Below, piece after piece: positions 25,599 to 35,080 of a stretch of DNA of 64,000 bases (position 1 is the stretch's first letter; each line of letters opens with the position of its first letter). The notes under the pieces were generated by a model. It had not been told where the DNA came from, did no database searches, and was given only the letters and a program-made list of their open reading frames with translations. Source of the DNA: Cryobacterium sp. BB307 (GTDB lineage: Bacteria; Actinomycetota; Actinomycetes; Actinomycetales; Microbacteriaceae); assembly GCF_012274275.1 (NCBI RefSeq), contig NZ_JAANZA010000001.1, positions 1,178,001-1,242,000 of the forward strand, given 5' to 3'. A program made the translations under genes and the position numbers.

Positions 25599-26567
25599 AT
25601 GCCAGTAACACAGGAGCAGGCCGCCTGGTTCGCCGACGCGTTCGACAAGCTGATCGCGAACGTCGAGAAGGCGATCGTGGGCAAGAACGAGGTGATCCGA
25701 CTCGTGCTGACCGCGCTCGTCAGTGACGGGCACGTGCTGCTCGAGGACTACCCGGGCACCGGCAAGACCGTGCTCGCGAAGGCGCTGGCCAATACGCTCG
25801 ACGGTTCGACCTCGCGCATCCAGTTCACGCCCGACCTGCTGCCTTCCGACGTCACCGGGGTGCAGATCTTCGACCAGTCGAAGGGCAAGTTCGAGTTCCA
25901 CCCTGGGCCGATCTTCGCGTCCATCGTGCTCGCCGATGAGATCAACCGCGCCAGCCCTAAGACCCAGAGCGCCCTGCTCGAGGTCATGGAGGAGGGCGTC
26001 GTCACGATCGACGGCGAAGGACACTCGGTCGGCGCACCATTCCTCGTCATCGCGACACAGAACCCCGTCGAGCAGGCGGGAACCTACAAGCTCCCTGAGG
26101 CGCAGCTTGACCGCTTCCTGATCAAGACCTCGCTCGGCTACCCAGACACGAAGACTGCCGTCTCTTTGCTGATGGACTCGGCGACCCGAGCGCGCGCATC
26201 CCTCGTCTCGCCGATCATCAAGCCCGACTCGATCGTCGCGATGGCGGCACTCGCCAACGAGGTCTTCGTCGAAGAGTCGGTCATGCAGTACCTCAGCGAC
26301 ATCGTCGACCAAACCCGAAAGAACAAGGACGTCGTTCTCGGCGTCAGCATGCGCGGCGCGATGGCGCTCGCACGCGCCGTGAAGACCTGGGCGCTCATGA
26401 AGGGCCGCACCTACGCGACCCCGGACGACGTACGCGAACTCGCTGGGCCGGTGCTGGCACACCGTCTGGTGCTCGACCCGGAGTCCGACTTCGCGGGAGT
26501 CAAGGCGGATGACGTGATCGAACGCATCCTGCTCGACATCGAACCGCCGGCCTACCGGGCAGCCTGA
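25599..26567 (+). CDS. MoxR-family AAA+ ATPase
   Basis: A 322-aa AAA+ ATPase: Walker A EDYPGTGKTVLAK, Walker B VLADEINRASPKTQ, sensor 1 VIATQNPVEQAGTYKLPEAQ and the MoxR lid domain. MoxR ATPases act as chaperone-like factors with VWA or DUF58 proteins; here DUF58 and transglutaminase-fold genes follow, the standard MoxR-DUF58-TG order. ATG 25599 (MPVTQEQAAW) is 22 bases after the stop of the surface-protein gene and follows GGAGAGAAAG. A paralogue is at 59.3 kb. Confidence 0.95.
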   Translation: MPVTQEQAAWFADAFDKLIANVEKAIVGKNEVIRLVLTALVSDGHVLLEDYPGTGKTVLAKALANTLDGSTSRIQFTPDLLPSDVTGVQIFDQSKGKFEFHPGPIFASIVLADEINRASPKTQSALLEVMEEGVVTIDGEGHSVGAPFLVIATQNPVEQAGTYKLPEAQLDRFLIKTSLGYPDTKTAVSLLMDSATRARASLVSPIIKPDSIVAMAALANEVFVEESVMQYLSDIVDQTRKNKDVVLGVSMRGAMALARAVKTWALMKGRTYATPDDVRELAGPVLAHRLVLDPESDFAGVKADDVIERILLDIEPPAYRAA

Positions 26568-26580
26568 GGCCGATCCGAGA

Positions 26581-27849
26581 GTGAGCACAGCCGAGACGAC
26601 CCTGCTCGGGCAGGAGGAGGTACCGCGTCAGCGCGGTCTCTTCGGCGTGCTCGCGCGCATTCGGGAACTGGCGGCGTCCGTCTGGGCGGCTGCTGGTCCG
26701 TACGTGCGGATCGTGACGCCCATCGGATGGCTCGTCCTGGTTGCCGGGGGAACGTCACTGTGGGTGGGGCTCGCCTTCGGCTGGCACGAGTTCGTCTTCC
26801 TCGGCTGCGTGCTGCTGGCCGCGCTGCTCGTCGCGGTGGTGTTCCTGTTCGGGCGCGCATCGTACGAAGTGCACGTCGAGCTGAACCCGCGGCGTGTCGT
26901 CGTGGGGGACCGCGCAATGGGCCGGCTCATCGTCAGAAACACCAGCACCCGCAATCTGCCGCCGAACCGGATGGAACTGCCGGTCGGCCGCGGCCTCGCG
27001 GAGTTCCAGCTGCCCGGGATGAAGCCCAAGCAGGAGCATGACGAACTGTTCGCCGTGCCGACCAACCGCCGCGCGGTCATCGTCGCCGGCCCGGCCGAGT
27101 CGGTGCGCGGCGACGCGCTCGGGCTGCTGCGCCGCGCGGTCAAATGGGCCGACCCGGTCGAGCTGTTCGTGCACCCGCTTACCGCGCGCCTGCAGCCGTC
27201 GGCATCCGGACTCGTGCGGGACCTCGAGGGTCAGGTGTCCAAGAAGATCACCAACAGCGATATCGCCTTCCATGCGCTGCGTCCCTATGTGCCAGGCGAC
27301 GACCGTCGGTACGTCCACTGGCGCACCTCGGCGCGCATCGGGCAGCTCATGGTCCGCCAGTTCGAGGAGACCCGCCGGTCCCAACTGACGGTCATCCACA
27401 GCACAGATGTCAAGCACTACGCGAGCGAGGACGAGTTCGAGCTCGCGGTGTCGGTCTCTGCCTCCATCGCCGCGCAGGTGATCCGCGACGGCACCCAGAT
27501 GAGCGTCGTGAGCGAGGACGGGCTGTGGCGTACCCACAGCGTCACGTCGATGCTCGACTCGTCCTGCCGCATCGAGACGAAGCCGAGCCCGTTTGAGACA
27601 CCGCGCCAGTTCGCTCGCGAGCGCACGAAGCGGCTGCCCGCGCCGAGCGTCGTGGTGATCGTCGGCGGTTCTGGCATGTCGACTGCCGACTTCCGCAGCA
27701 TCGAGTCGCTGTTCACAGCCGACACGAACCAGATCGCGATCCGGGTGCAGCACGGCGCGGAGCCGAGCATGTCCTCGGTCGCGCGGCTCACCGTTGTCAC
27801 CGTCGGGTCGCTTGACGACCTGCCGAAGCTCGTGCGGAGTCTGTCGTGA
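26581..27849 (+). CDS. DUF58 membrane protein
   Basis: A 422-aa protein with two adjacent membrane helices (about residues 42-90) and a cytoplasmic DUF58 domain whose core motif is YVPGDDRRYVHWRTSARIGQ. DUF58 proteins resemble von Willebrand factor A domains and work with MoxR ATPases. It starts with GTG 13 bases after moxR, and its end overlaps the start of the next gene by four bases. It is more divergent from the two later DUF58 proteins (55.7 and 60.3 kb) than those are from each other. Confidence 0.9.
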   Translation: MSTAETTLLGQEEVPRQRGLFGVLARIRELAASVWAAAGPYVRIVTPIGWLVLVAGGTSLWVGLAFGWHEFVFLGCVLLAALLVAVVFLFGRASYEVHVELNPRRVVVGDRAMGRLIVRNTSTRNLPPNRMELPVGRGLAEFQLPGMKPKQEHDELFAVPTNRRAVIVAGPAESVRGDALGLLRRAVKWADPVELFVHPLTARLQPSASGLVRDLEGQVSKKITNSDIAFHALRPYVPGDDRRYVHWRTSARIGQLMVRQFEETRRSQLTVIHSTDVKHYASEDEFELAVSVSASIAAQVIRDGTQMSVVSEDGLWRTHSVTSMLDSSCRIETKPSPFETPRQFARERTKRLPAPSVVVIVGGSGMSTADFRSIESLFTADTNQIAIRVQHGAEPSMSSVARLTVVTVGSLDDLPKLVRSLS

Positions 27850-30122
27850 AAGCGAGCGACGTCGGCGTCGTCCTCCTCCTCAGCGCCATCGGCATCATCG
27901 GCTTCCGGCCGCCGTTCGCCGACTACACCTTCCTCATCGCCGGCGCCGGCGGCCTGGCTGTTGGCACCGCCGTTGCGGTGGTCGCGGCCCGGTTCCGCCT
28001 GCCCGCGGTACTCAGCGTGCTGGCCGCCATCGTCGCGTTCTTCCTGTTCGGTACCGCCTTCGCCGTGCCCGGCCTCGGGCTTCTGTGGGTGGTGCCGACG
28101 CTTGAGTCCCTCGCGGCGCTGGCCGTCGGTGCGGTGTTCGGCTGGGCGGATGTCGTCACCCTGCAGACCCCGATCGGCGCTCCCGACTACATCAACGTCG
28201 TGCCGTACACCGCGAGCTGGCTCGTCGGCTTCGTCAGCACAACCCTCGCGCTGCGCTGGCTGGGGGCAAGTCGAAGCGTCCTGCGTCTCGCCGCCGTCAT
28301 GATCGGACCGGTGCTGCTCTATCTCGGCAGCATCCTGATCGGCACGGACCAGGCCTACTTCGCCGGGCTGCGTGGCATCGGCTTCGCGGGAATTGCGCTT
28401 GTCTGGGTGGGCTGGCGCCGGCGCTCGCAGCACACTGTCGCCGCCGAAAGCGCCAAGACGCTGTCCCGCCGGAAGCTCGGCGGAACCGTCGCACTGCTCG
28501 CGAGTGCGATCGTGCTCGGCACCGTCGCGGCGGTCGTCATCGCGCCGCCCGCGGAGAGCCGGTTCGTGCTGCGGGAGGAGATCGAGCCGCCGTTCTACCC
28601 GCTCGACTACCCGAGCCCGCTCGCCGGCTTCCGGCACTACACCAAGGTCGTGCCGGAGGAGGTGCAGTTCACGGTCGAGGGCATGCAACCAGGCGACCGC
28701 ATCCGGCTCGCGACCATGGACGCGTTCACCGGCAAGCTGTGGAATGTCACCGGCTCCGAGACGCAAGCGGACGGCACCGGCGCGTTCGCCCTTGTCGGAC
28801 GCAACCTGCCGTCACCCGACTTCATGACCGTCGACCACGAGTCCCAAGTGCGCATCACCGTCGGCAGCTACAACGACGTCTGGGTCCCCGGCGTCGGCTA
28901 CCCGACGGACATCGAGTTCGTCGCAGGCGCGGCGGCCGAAGCACAGGACGAACTGCGGTTCAACGCCGCATCGGGCTCGGCAATGCTCCTCGGCGGACTG
29001 CGCGAAGGCGACAGCTTCGTCGTGAACTCTGTCGTGCAGCGAGTACCAGCCGCCGACGAGCTCTCCGACGTCAAAGTCGCGAGCGTTCCGTTGCCGCCGG
29101 TGTACGACACGCCGGATGTCGTCACCGCCAAGGCGGGCGAGTTCGCCGGCGGCGCCTCGACCCCCGCTGCCATCCTCGAAACCATCAGTCGCACCCTGTC
29201 GGACACCGGCTTCCTCAGCCACGGCACCGCATCCGACTCGGTCGCATCCCGCGCCGGCCACGGCGCCGACCGCATCGAGGAACTGCTCACGCGCTCCCAG
29301 CTCATTGGCGACCAGGAGCAGTACGCCTCCGCGTACGCGCTCATGGCACGCAGCCTCGGCTACCCAGCGCGCGTCGTGATGGGGTTCGCCCCCGAGTTCA
29401 CCGACGGTCAGGAGTCAGTGAAGGTGCTCGGCTCTGACGTGACCGCGTGGGTCGAGGTCGCGTTCGACGGTGTGGGCTGGGTCCCGTACGACCCGACCCC
29501 GGATGAGACCGACATACCGCAGGACGAGATCCCGCAGCCGAAGACCGAGCCGCAGCCACAGGTGCGCCAGCCACCGCGCGTCGAAAGCGAAGATGACGAG
29601 CTGATCACGCCGGTCGAGTTGGAGGAGAGCGACTCCGACGATGACGAGCTGTTCGGGATCCCGACTTGGGCTTACTTCGTCGGCCTCGGCATCCTGATCC
29701 CGGCCGCGATCGTGTTCCTTCCGATGCTCGCCGCGCTGGCCATTAAGGCCCGCAGGCGGGCTAGACGCAAGTCGGCGGCCGCCGGCCATGTTCGCGCCGC
29801 CGGAGCCTGGGAGGAACTCGTCGACCAGTACGCGGAGCTCGGCTACGAGCCGCCCCAGCGAACCACCCGCGTGCTCACTGCCCGCGAACTGGAGCGCCAG
29901 CTCGGCTCGGACGGGTCACCGCTCGCCGCGCTCGCCACCGACACCGACCATGCCGTGTTCTCGGGCACCGACGTCGCGCCGGAGCAGACCGAACGGCTCT
30001 GGACCGAGGCAGAGGGCGCCATCGCGACCGCTCGCGCCGCGGTGTCCAGGTCACGGCGCTGGCTCAGCCGCTATCGCATCAACCGTGCACGCAAGACCCG
30101 ATCGAGAGGAAGCCGGCAGTGA
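27846..30122 (+). CDS. TgpA-like membrane protein with a catalytically dead transglutaminase domain
   Basis: A 758-aa protein: about six N-terminal membrane helices, an extracellular transglutaminase-fold domain, then one more helix (nt ~29665-29735) and a cytoplasmic tail. The fold is recognisable from QYASAYALMARSLGYPARVVMGF and VAFDGVGWVPYDPTPDE. However, the catalytic Cys is replaced by Gln490 (GDQEQYAS, where the paralogues have GYCIHFAS) and the His by Thr533 (DVTAWVE versus DLHSWPE); Asp549 remains. It therefore should not be an active transglutaminase or protease and may instead bind a surface ligand. It overlaps both neighbours by four bases. It corresponds to Tgm of the PFNA cluster. 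Confidence 0.9.
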   Translation: MKASDVGVVLLLSAIGIIGFRPPFADYTFLIAGAGGLAVGTAVAVVAARFRLPAVLSVLAAIVAFFLFGTAFAVPGLGLLWVVPTLESLAALAVGAVFGWADVVTLQTPIGAPDYINVVPYTASWLVGFVSTTLALRWLGASRSVLRLAAVMIGPVLLYLGSILIGTDQAYFAGLRGIGFAGIALVWVGWRRRSQHTVAAESAKTLSRRKLGGTVALLASAIVLGTVAAVVIAPPAESRFVLREEIEPPFYPLDYPSPLAGFRHYTKVVPEEVQFTVEGMQPGDRIRLATMDAFTGKLWNVTGSETQADGTGAFALVGRNLPSPDFMTVDHESQVRITVGSYNDVWVPGVGYPTDIEFVAGAAAEAQDELRFNAASGSAMLLGGLREGDSFVVNSVVQRVPAADELSDVKVASVPLPPVYDTPDVVTAKAGEFAGGASTPAAILETISRTLSDTGFLSHGTASDSVASRAGHGADRIEELLTRSQLIGDQEQYASAYALMARSLGYPARVVMGFAPEFTDGQESVKVLGSDVTAWVEVAFDGVGWVPYDPTPDETDIPQDEIPQPKTEPQPQVRQPPRVESEDDELITPVELEESDSDDDELFGIPTWAYFVGLGILIPAAIVFLPMLAALAIKARRRARRKSAAAGHVRAAGAWEELVDQYAELGYEPPQRTTRVLTARELERQLGSDGSPLAALATDTDHAVFSGTDVAPEQTERLWTEAEGAIATARAAVSRSRRWLSRYRINRARKTRSRGSRQ

Positions 30123-33100
30123 AGCTGAAGCTCACCCTGGGCCGCAAGACCGGTCCGAAGGCCGACATCGTCGTCACCGCTGACGCCTCCGCAACGATCG
30201 GCGCGCTCGCATCGACGATTGCCGCGGTCGACCCGCTGATTCCCGACCACGGCGCCTCATCCGCCAGCAGCCTGCGCTTGGTCAGCTCCGAGGGCGGCCG
30301 TGGGCGGCTGCTCGACCCGAGCCTCGCCGTTGGCGACTCGCCGCTGGCATCCGGAGCCGCGATTGAGCTCGTCGAGGGCACGGGCGAGCAGCCGCCGGAG
30401 GCGGGGCGCGAGGTCGCCGCGGTCCTTCGCGTTGTTGAGGGTCCGGATGCCGGCACAGAGTTCGCGCTTCCGATCGGCACCGCGACGCTCGGCCGCGAGC
30501 GTGGGCTCGAGGTATCCCTGAGCGACCCGTTGGTCTCCAAGCGGCACGCGCGGCTGGACGTATCGGCGGTGGCCGTGCGGTTCGTCGACCTGAACTCGGC
30601 CAACGGCATTGAAGTCGACGGTGGTCTGATGACCCGCGCCGACATCGGCGACGGCGGAACCGTGCTGCTCGGCGACACGAGGCTCACCGTGCGCATCGTC
30701 GCGCGGACCCCTGGGAAGCACGACATCATCGCCGACGGCCCGATCCCGTTCAATCGGTCACCCCGCGTGGAGCGCCGCTACCCGGGCACCGAGTTCGCGG
30801 GTCCAGCTGTCCCCGGGCCAATGGAATCGACGCCGTTCCCGTGGCTTGCCATGGCGGCCCCGATCATCATGGGCACAGTCCTGTTCTTCGTCACCGAACG
30901 CTGGATCTCGGTCATCTTCATGGCGATGGCACCGATCGTCATGATCGGCACCTGGCTGACGAACCGATCACAGCGCAAGCAGAAGGCCAAGGCAGCGGCC
31001 AAGCAGTTCGACGAGCAGCTCGAGGTGCTGGAGCGGGACCTCGCGACGCAGGTGCCGATTGAGCGCGAGGTGCGCCTGGCCGAAGTGCCGTCGACCATGG
31101 AGGTCTACGACGAAGCCATGCGTCTGGGCCCGGTGCTGTGGACGCGCCGGCCCGAGCACTGGTCGTTCCTGTCGCTGCGTCTCGGCGTCGGCACACTCCC
31201 GTCGCGCAACACTGTTGACGTGTCGGGCGAGGAGTCCGGGCTCCCCGAGTACCGGGAGCGGCTGCGCGAAGTCATGGAGCAGTACCGCTCGGTCGACGGG
31301 GTGCCGCTCAGCGAGAGCCTGTTCGACGCCGGTGCGCTCGGCATCGTCGGCGACATCACACCGACAGCGGATGTCGCCCGCGGCATCCTGAGTCAGCTCG
31401 TCGGCCTGCACTCACCCGCAGAGCTGGTCGTCACGGCGATGGCCGGCAGCGCATGGACGCCGGAATTGGAGTGGCTCAAGTGGCTGCCGCACACGGCATC
31501 CGCCAGCAGCCCCATCGAAGTGGCGCACCTCACCAACAGCCAAGGCAGCGCCGGAGCGCTGCTCGCGGCTCTCGAGGAGGTGCAGCAGGCGCGCGCCAAG
31601 AAGGAATTGCAGCGCGGTGCTCAGGTGTTCGACCAGTCTGCAATCGTGCAGGGCGCCAAGGTCGGCGAGGACGGCTCGCTGTCGGCACCACCGGTGCCCA
31701 CACCGGCAATCCTGGTCGTCATCACCGACGATGCCCCCGTCGACCGGGCCCGGCTGATTCAACTGGCAGAGCGCGCGGCGGACTCGGGCATCTTCCCGGT
31801 CTGGCTGGCCCCGAACGTCGAGGCGCTGCCTGCGGTGTCGCGCACCTACGTGGAGACCACCGCGGACCCGACCAGATCGACAGTCGGGTACGTCCGCCTG
31901 GGTCAGCACATCAGCCCGGCGGCCACCGAGCCGGTCACCCGCGACCAGGCGCTCGCCCTCGCCAAGCGACTCGCTCCGGTGTACGACGCCGGGTACTTCG
32001 TCGCCGATGAGTCCGACCTGCCGCGCAGCATCTCCCTCGTCACTCTCCTCGGCGCGGAGCTGGCCGGCAGCAGCCAAGCGGCGATCGAGCGGTGGACCCA
32101 AAACGAGTCCATCCACGACCGCAGCGGCAGCGCGCCGAAGAAGCGCTCCAAGCGCAGCGGCCGCTTGCGTGCCATCGTCGGCCAGTCCGCGGTGGACGCG
32201 ATGCACCTCGACCTGCGCCAGCAGGGACCGCACGCCCTCGTCGGAGGGACGACAGGATCCGGAAAGAGCGAGTTCCTGCAGTCGTGGGTGCTCGGCATGG
32301 CGGCCGAGTACAGCCCAGATCGCGTCACCTTCCTGTTCGTCGACTACAAGGGCGGCTCGGCGTTCGCCGACTGCGTCAACCTGCCGCACTGCGTCGGCCT
32401 GGTCACCGACCTCAGCCCGCACTTGGTGCGCCGCGCGCTCACCAGCCTGCGCGCAGAGCTGCACTACCGCGAGCACCTGCTCAACCGGAAGAAGGCGAAG
32501 GACCTGCTCGAGCTGGAGAAGCGCGGCGACCCGGATAGCCCGCCTGCGCTCGTGCTCGTGATCGACGAGTTTGCGGCGCTTGTCGGCGAAGTACCGGAGT
32601 TCGTCGACGGTGTCGTCGATATCGCCCAGCGCGGGCGGTCGCTCGGCATCCACCTCATCATGGCCACCCAGCGCCCGGCCGGCGTGATCAAGGACAACCT
32701 GCGCGCCAACACCAACCTGCGCATCGCGCTCCGGATGGCGGACGAGTCCGACAGCCAGGACGTGGTCGGCGACAAGATCGCCGGCACCTTCGACCCGTCG
32801 ATCCCCGGCCGCGGCATCGCCAAGACCGGCCCCGGTCGGCTTACGCCGTTCCAGTCGGCCTACGCGGGGGGCTGGACCAGCGAAGCGCGCGAGGACCCGA
32901 CGATCGCGATCAGCGAGCTGCGTTTCGGTTCGGAGATCGTCTGGGAGCGACCGGGGACAACCGACGTCCCGGTCGTCGAGGAGGACCAAGGCCCGACCGA
33001 CCAGGCCAGGCTCGTGGCCACGATGGTCACCGCGGCACGGGAGGCCCGTATCCCCGCGCCCCGGCGACCCTGGCTCGACGAGCTTGCGGCGGTGTACGAC

Positions 33101-34600
33101 CTGACCAGGCTGCGTCAGCGCACCGACACCGAACTCGTGCTCGGCGTCAACGACATGCCCGAGCGGCAGCAGCAGCATGAGGTCTGCTTCCGGCCAGACA
33201 CCGACGGCAACCTGGCCGTCTACGGCGCGGGCGGCACCGGAAAGAGCTCCGCTCTGCGCACCATCGCGATCGCCGCGGGCATCACCCCGCGCGGCGGTCC
33301 GATCGACGTTTACGGGCTGGACTTCGGCTCCGGCGGACTCCGGATGCTCGAGCCGCTGCCGCACGTCGGTTCGATCGTGAACGGCGACGACTCCGAGCGC
33401 GTCATCCGGCTGCTGCGCACGCTGCGCGGCATGCTCGAAGACCGCAGCGAGCGCTACACCGCCGTCAACGCGTCGACGATCACCGAGTACCGGCAACTCG
33501 CGGGCAAACCGGACGAGAAACGCATCCTGCTGCTCGTCGACAACTTCCCGGCATTCCGGAACGAGTTCGAGGTCGGCGCATCCCGCGCCCCCTGGTACGG
33601 CGCATTCCAGCAGCTGTTGGGTGAGGGCCGCGCGCTCGGCATCCACGTGGCGATCTCGGCCGATCGCCCCGGCAGCGTGCCGACCGCCATCAGCTCGGCG
33701 ATCACGCGCAGGGTGGTGCTCCGGATGGCGGAGGAGAGCTCGTACTACCTCCTGGACACGCAATCGGATGTGCTCGGGCCGGCATCCCCTCCGGGTCGCG
33801 CGGTCATCGACGGCCTCGAGACGCAACTCGCGGTGGTCGGCGGCACCGCGAACGTCGCCGAGCAGTCGAACGCGGTGCGCGCGCTCGCCGAGGCGATGGC
33901 CCGCACCGGCCGCATACCGGCGGAGCCGGTCGGGACACTGCCGACCGAGATTCCCGCGCGCGCGTTGCCCGAATCGCTCGGCGGCCAGGCGGTGCTCGGC
34001 ATCTCCGAGCTGGACCTCGCCCCGATCGGGTTCGAGCCCACCGGTGTCTTCCTGCTCGCCGGCCCACCGGCGAGCGGCCGCACCAACGCGTTGAAGGTAC
34101 TCATCGGCAGTCTCGACCGTGCGCTGCCCGGCTCGACGCGCTACTACTTCGGCAATCCGCGCTCCGACGTCGGCAGGCTGCCCGGCTGGGAAGCCAGCGC
34201 CACCGCGCTCGAGGACGTCACCGCGCTCGCGAAGGAGGTCACCGCCTCGGTCGGCGCCAGCAGTGCGGGCAAGATCGTCGTGGTCATCGAGCAGGTCGCC
34301 GACTTCCTCAGCTCGAGCGCGGACTCCGCGCTGGTCGAGCTCATGAAGGCGGTCAAGCGCAGCGACCACTTCCTGCTCGCCGACTCCGAGACCGGGCAGT
34401 GGGGGTCATCGTGGCCACTGCTGTCCGAGGTGAAGAGCGCCCGCACCGGGTTCCTGCTGCAACCGGAATCCATCGAGGGCGACACCATCCTGAAGACCTC
34501 CCTGCCGCGCGTCTCGCGCGCTGAATTCCCGCCCGGAAGGGGGTACTTCATCGCGCGCGGCAAGGCAACACGAGTGCAACTGCCGCTCGCTGAGGCGTGA
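30119..34600 (+). CDS. eccC: FHA-containing EccC-like FtsK/SpoIIIE ATPase (type VII secretion motor)
   Basis: A 1493-aa protein. N-terminal ~90 residues are beta-rich (ubiquitin-like appearance); residues ~115-190 are an FHA domain (LGRERGLEVSLSDPLVSKRHARL, split at SAN-GI); two membrane helices lie at ~241-282. Three FtsK/SpoIIIE ATPase domains follow. Domain 1 (~711) has an intact Walker A GTTGSGKS and Walker B LVIDEF. Domain 2 (~1036) has GAGGTGKSS but LLVDNF, lacking the catalytic Glu. Domain 3 (~1315) has GPPASGRTN (Lys to Arg) and VIEQV. This matches EccC/EssC, which drive secretion of WXG100 substrates; a WXG100 gene follows 100 bases downstream. The FHA domain resembles firmicute EssC more than mycobacterial EccC. 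GTG start overlaps the upstream gene. Confidence 0.95.
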   Translation: MKLKLTLGRKTGPKADIVVTADASATIGALASTIAAVDPLIPDHGASSASSLRLVSSEGGRGRLLDPSLAVGDSPLASGAAIELVEGTGEQPPEAGREVAAVLRVVEGPDAGTEFALPIGTATLGRERGLEVSLSDPLVSKRHARLDVSAVAVRFVDLNSANGIEVDGGLMTRADIGDGGTVLLGDTRLTVRIVARTPGKHDIIADGPIPFNRSPRVERRYPGTEFAGPAVPGPMESTPFPWLAMAAPIIMGTVLFFVTERWISVIFMAMAPIVMIGTWLTNRSQRKQKAKAAAKQFDEQLEVLERDLATQVPIEREVRLAEVPSTMEVYDEAMRLGPVLWTRRPEHWSFLSLRLGVGTLPSRNTVDVSGEESGLPEYRERLREVMEQYRSVDGVPLSESLFDAGALGIVGDITPTADVARGILSQLVGLHSPAELVVTAMAGSAWTPELEWLKWLPHTASASSPIEVAHLTNSQGSAGALLAALEEVQQARAKKELQRGAQVFDQSAIVQGAKVGEDGSLSAPPVPTPAILVVITDDAPVDRARLIQLAERAADSGIFPVWLAPNVEALPAVSRTYVETTADPTRSTVGYVRLGQHISPAATEPVTRDQALALAKRLAPVYDAGYFVADESDLPRSISLVTLLGAELAGSSQAAIERWTQNESIHDRSGSAPKKRSKRSGRLRAIVGQSAVDAMHLDLRQQGPHALVGGTTGSGKSEFLQSWVLGMAAEYSPDRVTFLFVDYKGGSAFADCVNLPHCVGLVTDLSPHLVRRALTSLRAELHYREHLLNRKKAKDLLELEKRGDPDSPPALVLVIDEFAALVGEVPEFVDGVVDIAQRGRSLGIHLIMATQRPAGVIKDNLRANTNLRIALRMADESDSQDVVGDKIAGTFDPSIPGRGIAKTGPGRLTPFQSAYAGGWTSEAREDPTIAISELRFGSEIVWERPGTTDVPVVEEDQGPTDQARLVATMVTAAREARIPAPRRPWLDELAAVYDLTRLRQRTDTELVLGVNDMPERQQQHEVCFRPDTDGNLAVYGAGGTGKSSALRTIAIAAGITPRGGPIDVYGLDFGSGGLRMLEPLPHVGSIVNGDDSERVIRLLRTLRGMLEDRSERYTAVNASTITEYRQLAGKPDEKRILLLVDNFPAFRNEFEVGASRAPWYGAFQQLLGEGRALGIHVAISADRPGSVPTAISSAITRRVVLRMAEESSYYLLDTQSDVLGPASPPGRAVIDGLETQLAVVGGTANVAEQSNAVRALAEAMARTGRIPAEPVGTLPTEIPARALPESLGGQAVLGISELDLAPIGFEPTGVFLLAGPPASGRTNALKVLIGSLDRALPGSTRYYFGNPRSDVGRLPGWEASATALEDVTALAKEVTASVGASSAGKIVVVIEQVADFLSSSADSALVELMKAVKRSDHFLLADSETGQWGSSWPLLSEVKSARTGFLLQPESIEGDTILKTSLPRVSRAEFPPGRGYFIARGKATRVQLPLAEA

Positions 34601-34602
34601 GT

Positions 34603-34622
34603 GATGGGGACTGCTCCCCATC
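34603..34622 (+). terminator. Hairpin directly after eccC
   Basis: A 7-bp perfect stem (gatgggg / ccccatc) with a 6-base loop starts three bases after the eccC stop codon. There is no T-run, so it may be an attenuator, an RNA processing site or a 3'-end stabiliser. Confidence 0.5.
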
Positions 34623-34700
34623 GACCACCGGATGCACTCATCGGTACCGTGAAACCACTAGCCCGCTCCCTGAGCGGCACAACCAAGAAGGAGCACACGA

Positions 34701-34997
34701 ATGGCTAACCTCAACGTCACCTACGACGACCTCCGCGATGCTGCCCAGCGCCTCCTCGCCGGCCGCGACGACCTGAACGCGAAGCTCACCGAGCTCAGCA
34801 ACCTCGTTCAGAACCTGACCGCCAACGGCTTCCAGGCCGAGCAGTCCTCGGCCGCCTACCGCGACTCGTACGAGCAGTTCACCTCGGGCACCCGCACCGC
34901 GATCGACGGACTCGAGGGCCTCAGCCAGTTCCTGGTCGCCGCAGCCGACGCGCTGCAGCAGACCGACGAGGGCCTCGCCAACGCCATCCGCGGCTAG
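34701..34997 (+). CDS. WXG100 (ESAT-6-like) family protein
   Basis: A 98-aa, all-helical protein with the length and two-helix hairpin pattern of WXG100 proteins. It begins MANLNVTYDDLRDAAQRLL; the turn reads LTANGFQAEQSSAAYRDSYEQF, with NGF where W-x-G is normally found. The C-terminus lacks an obvious YxxxD/E signal. A strong AAGGAG precedes the ATG, and hairpins on both sides of the gene suggest its own abundant transcript. It is the most likely main secreted substrate or structural partner of the EccC motor. Confidence 0.9.
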   Translation: MANLNVTYDDLRDAAQRLLAGRDDLNAKLTELSNLVQNLTANGFQAEQSSAAYRDSYEQFTSGTRTAIDGLEGLSQFLVAAADALQQTDEGLANAIRG

Positions 34998-35004
34998 TTA
35001 CTCT

Positions 35005-35033
35005 CACCGGCCCCCGTAGCCCGGGGGCCGGTG
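35005..35033 (+). terminator. Strong hairpin after the WXG100 gene
   Basis: An 11-bp perfect stem (caccggccccc / gggggccggtg) with a 7-base loop begins eight bases after the WXG100 stop codon. No T-run follows; it would still slow polymerase or protect a short WXG100 mRNA, letting this gene be expressed above the downstream ones. Confidence 0.65.
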
Positions 35034-35080
35034 CGAAGAACCGCACCCCACCAGCCAACCCACGAAAGGACGCGCACACG

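Noticed and set aside
21953-25684. A 1243-codon open frame on the minus strand opposite the Ig/FN3 gene
   Set aside because: High-GC codon bias on the plus strand leaves the complementary frame free of stops. The translation is Arg/Val/Asp-rich without domains, and the plus-strand protein has clear repeats.
31412-34369. A 985-codon open frame on the minus strand opposite eccC
   Set aside because: Same cause; the plus strand encodes a well-defined three-ATPase protein with Walker motifs.
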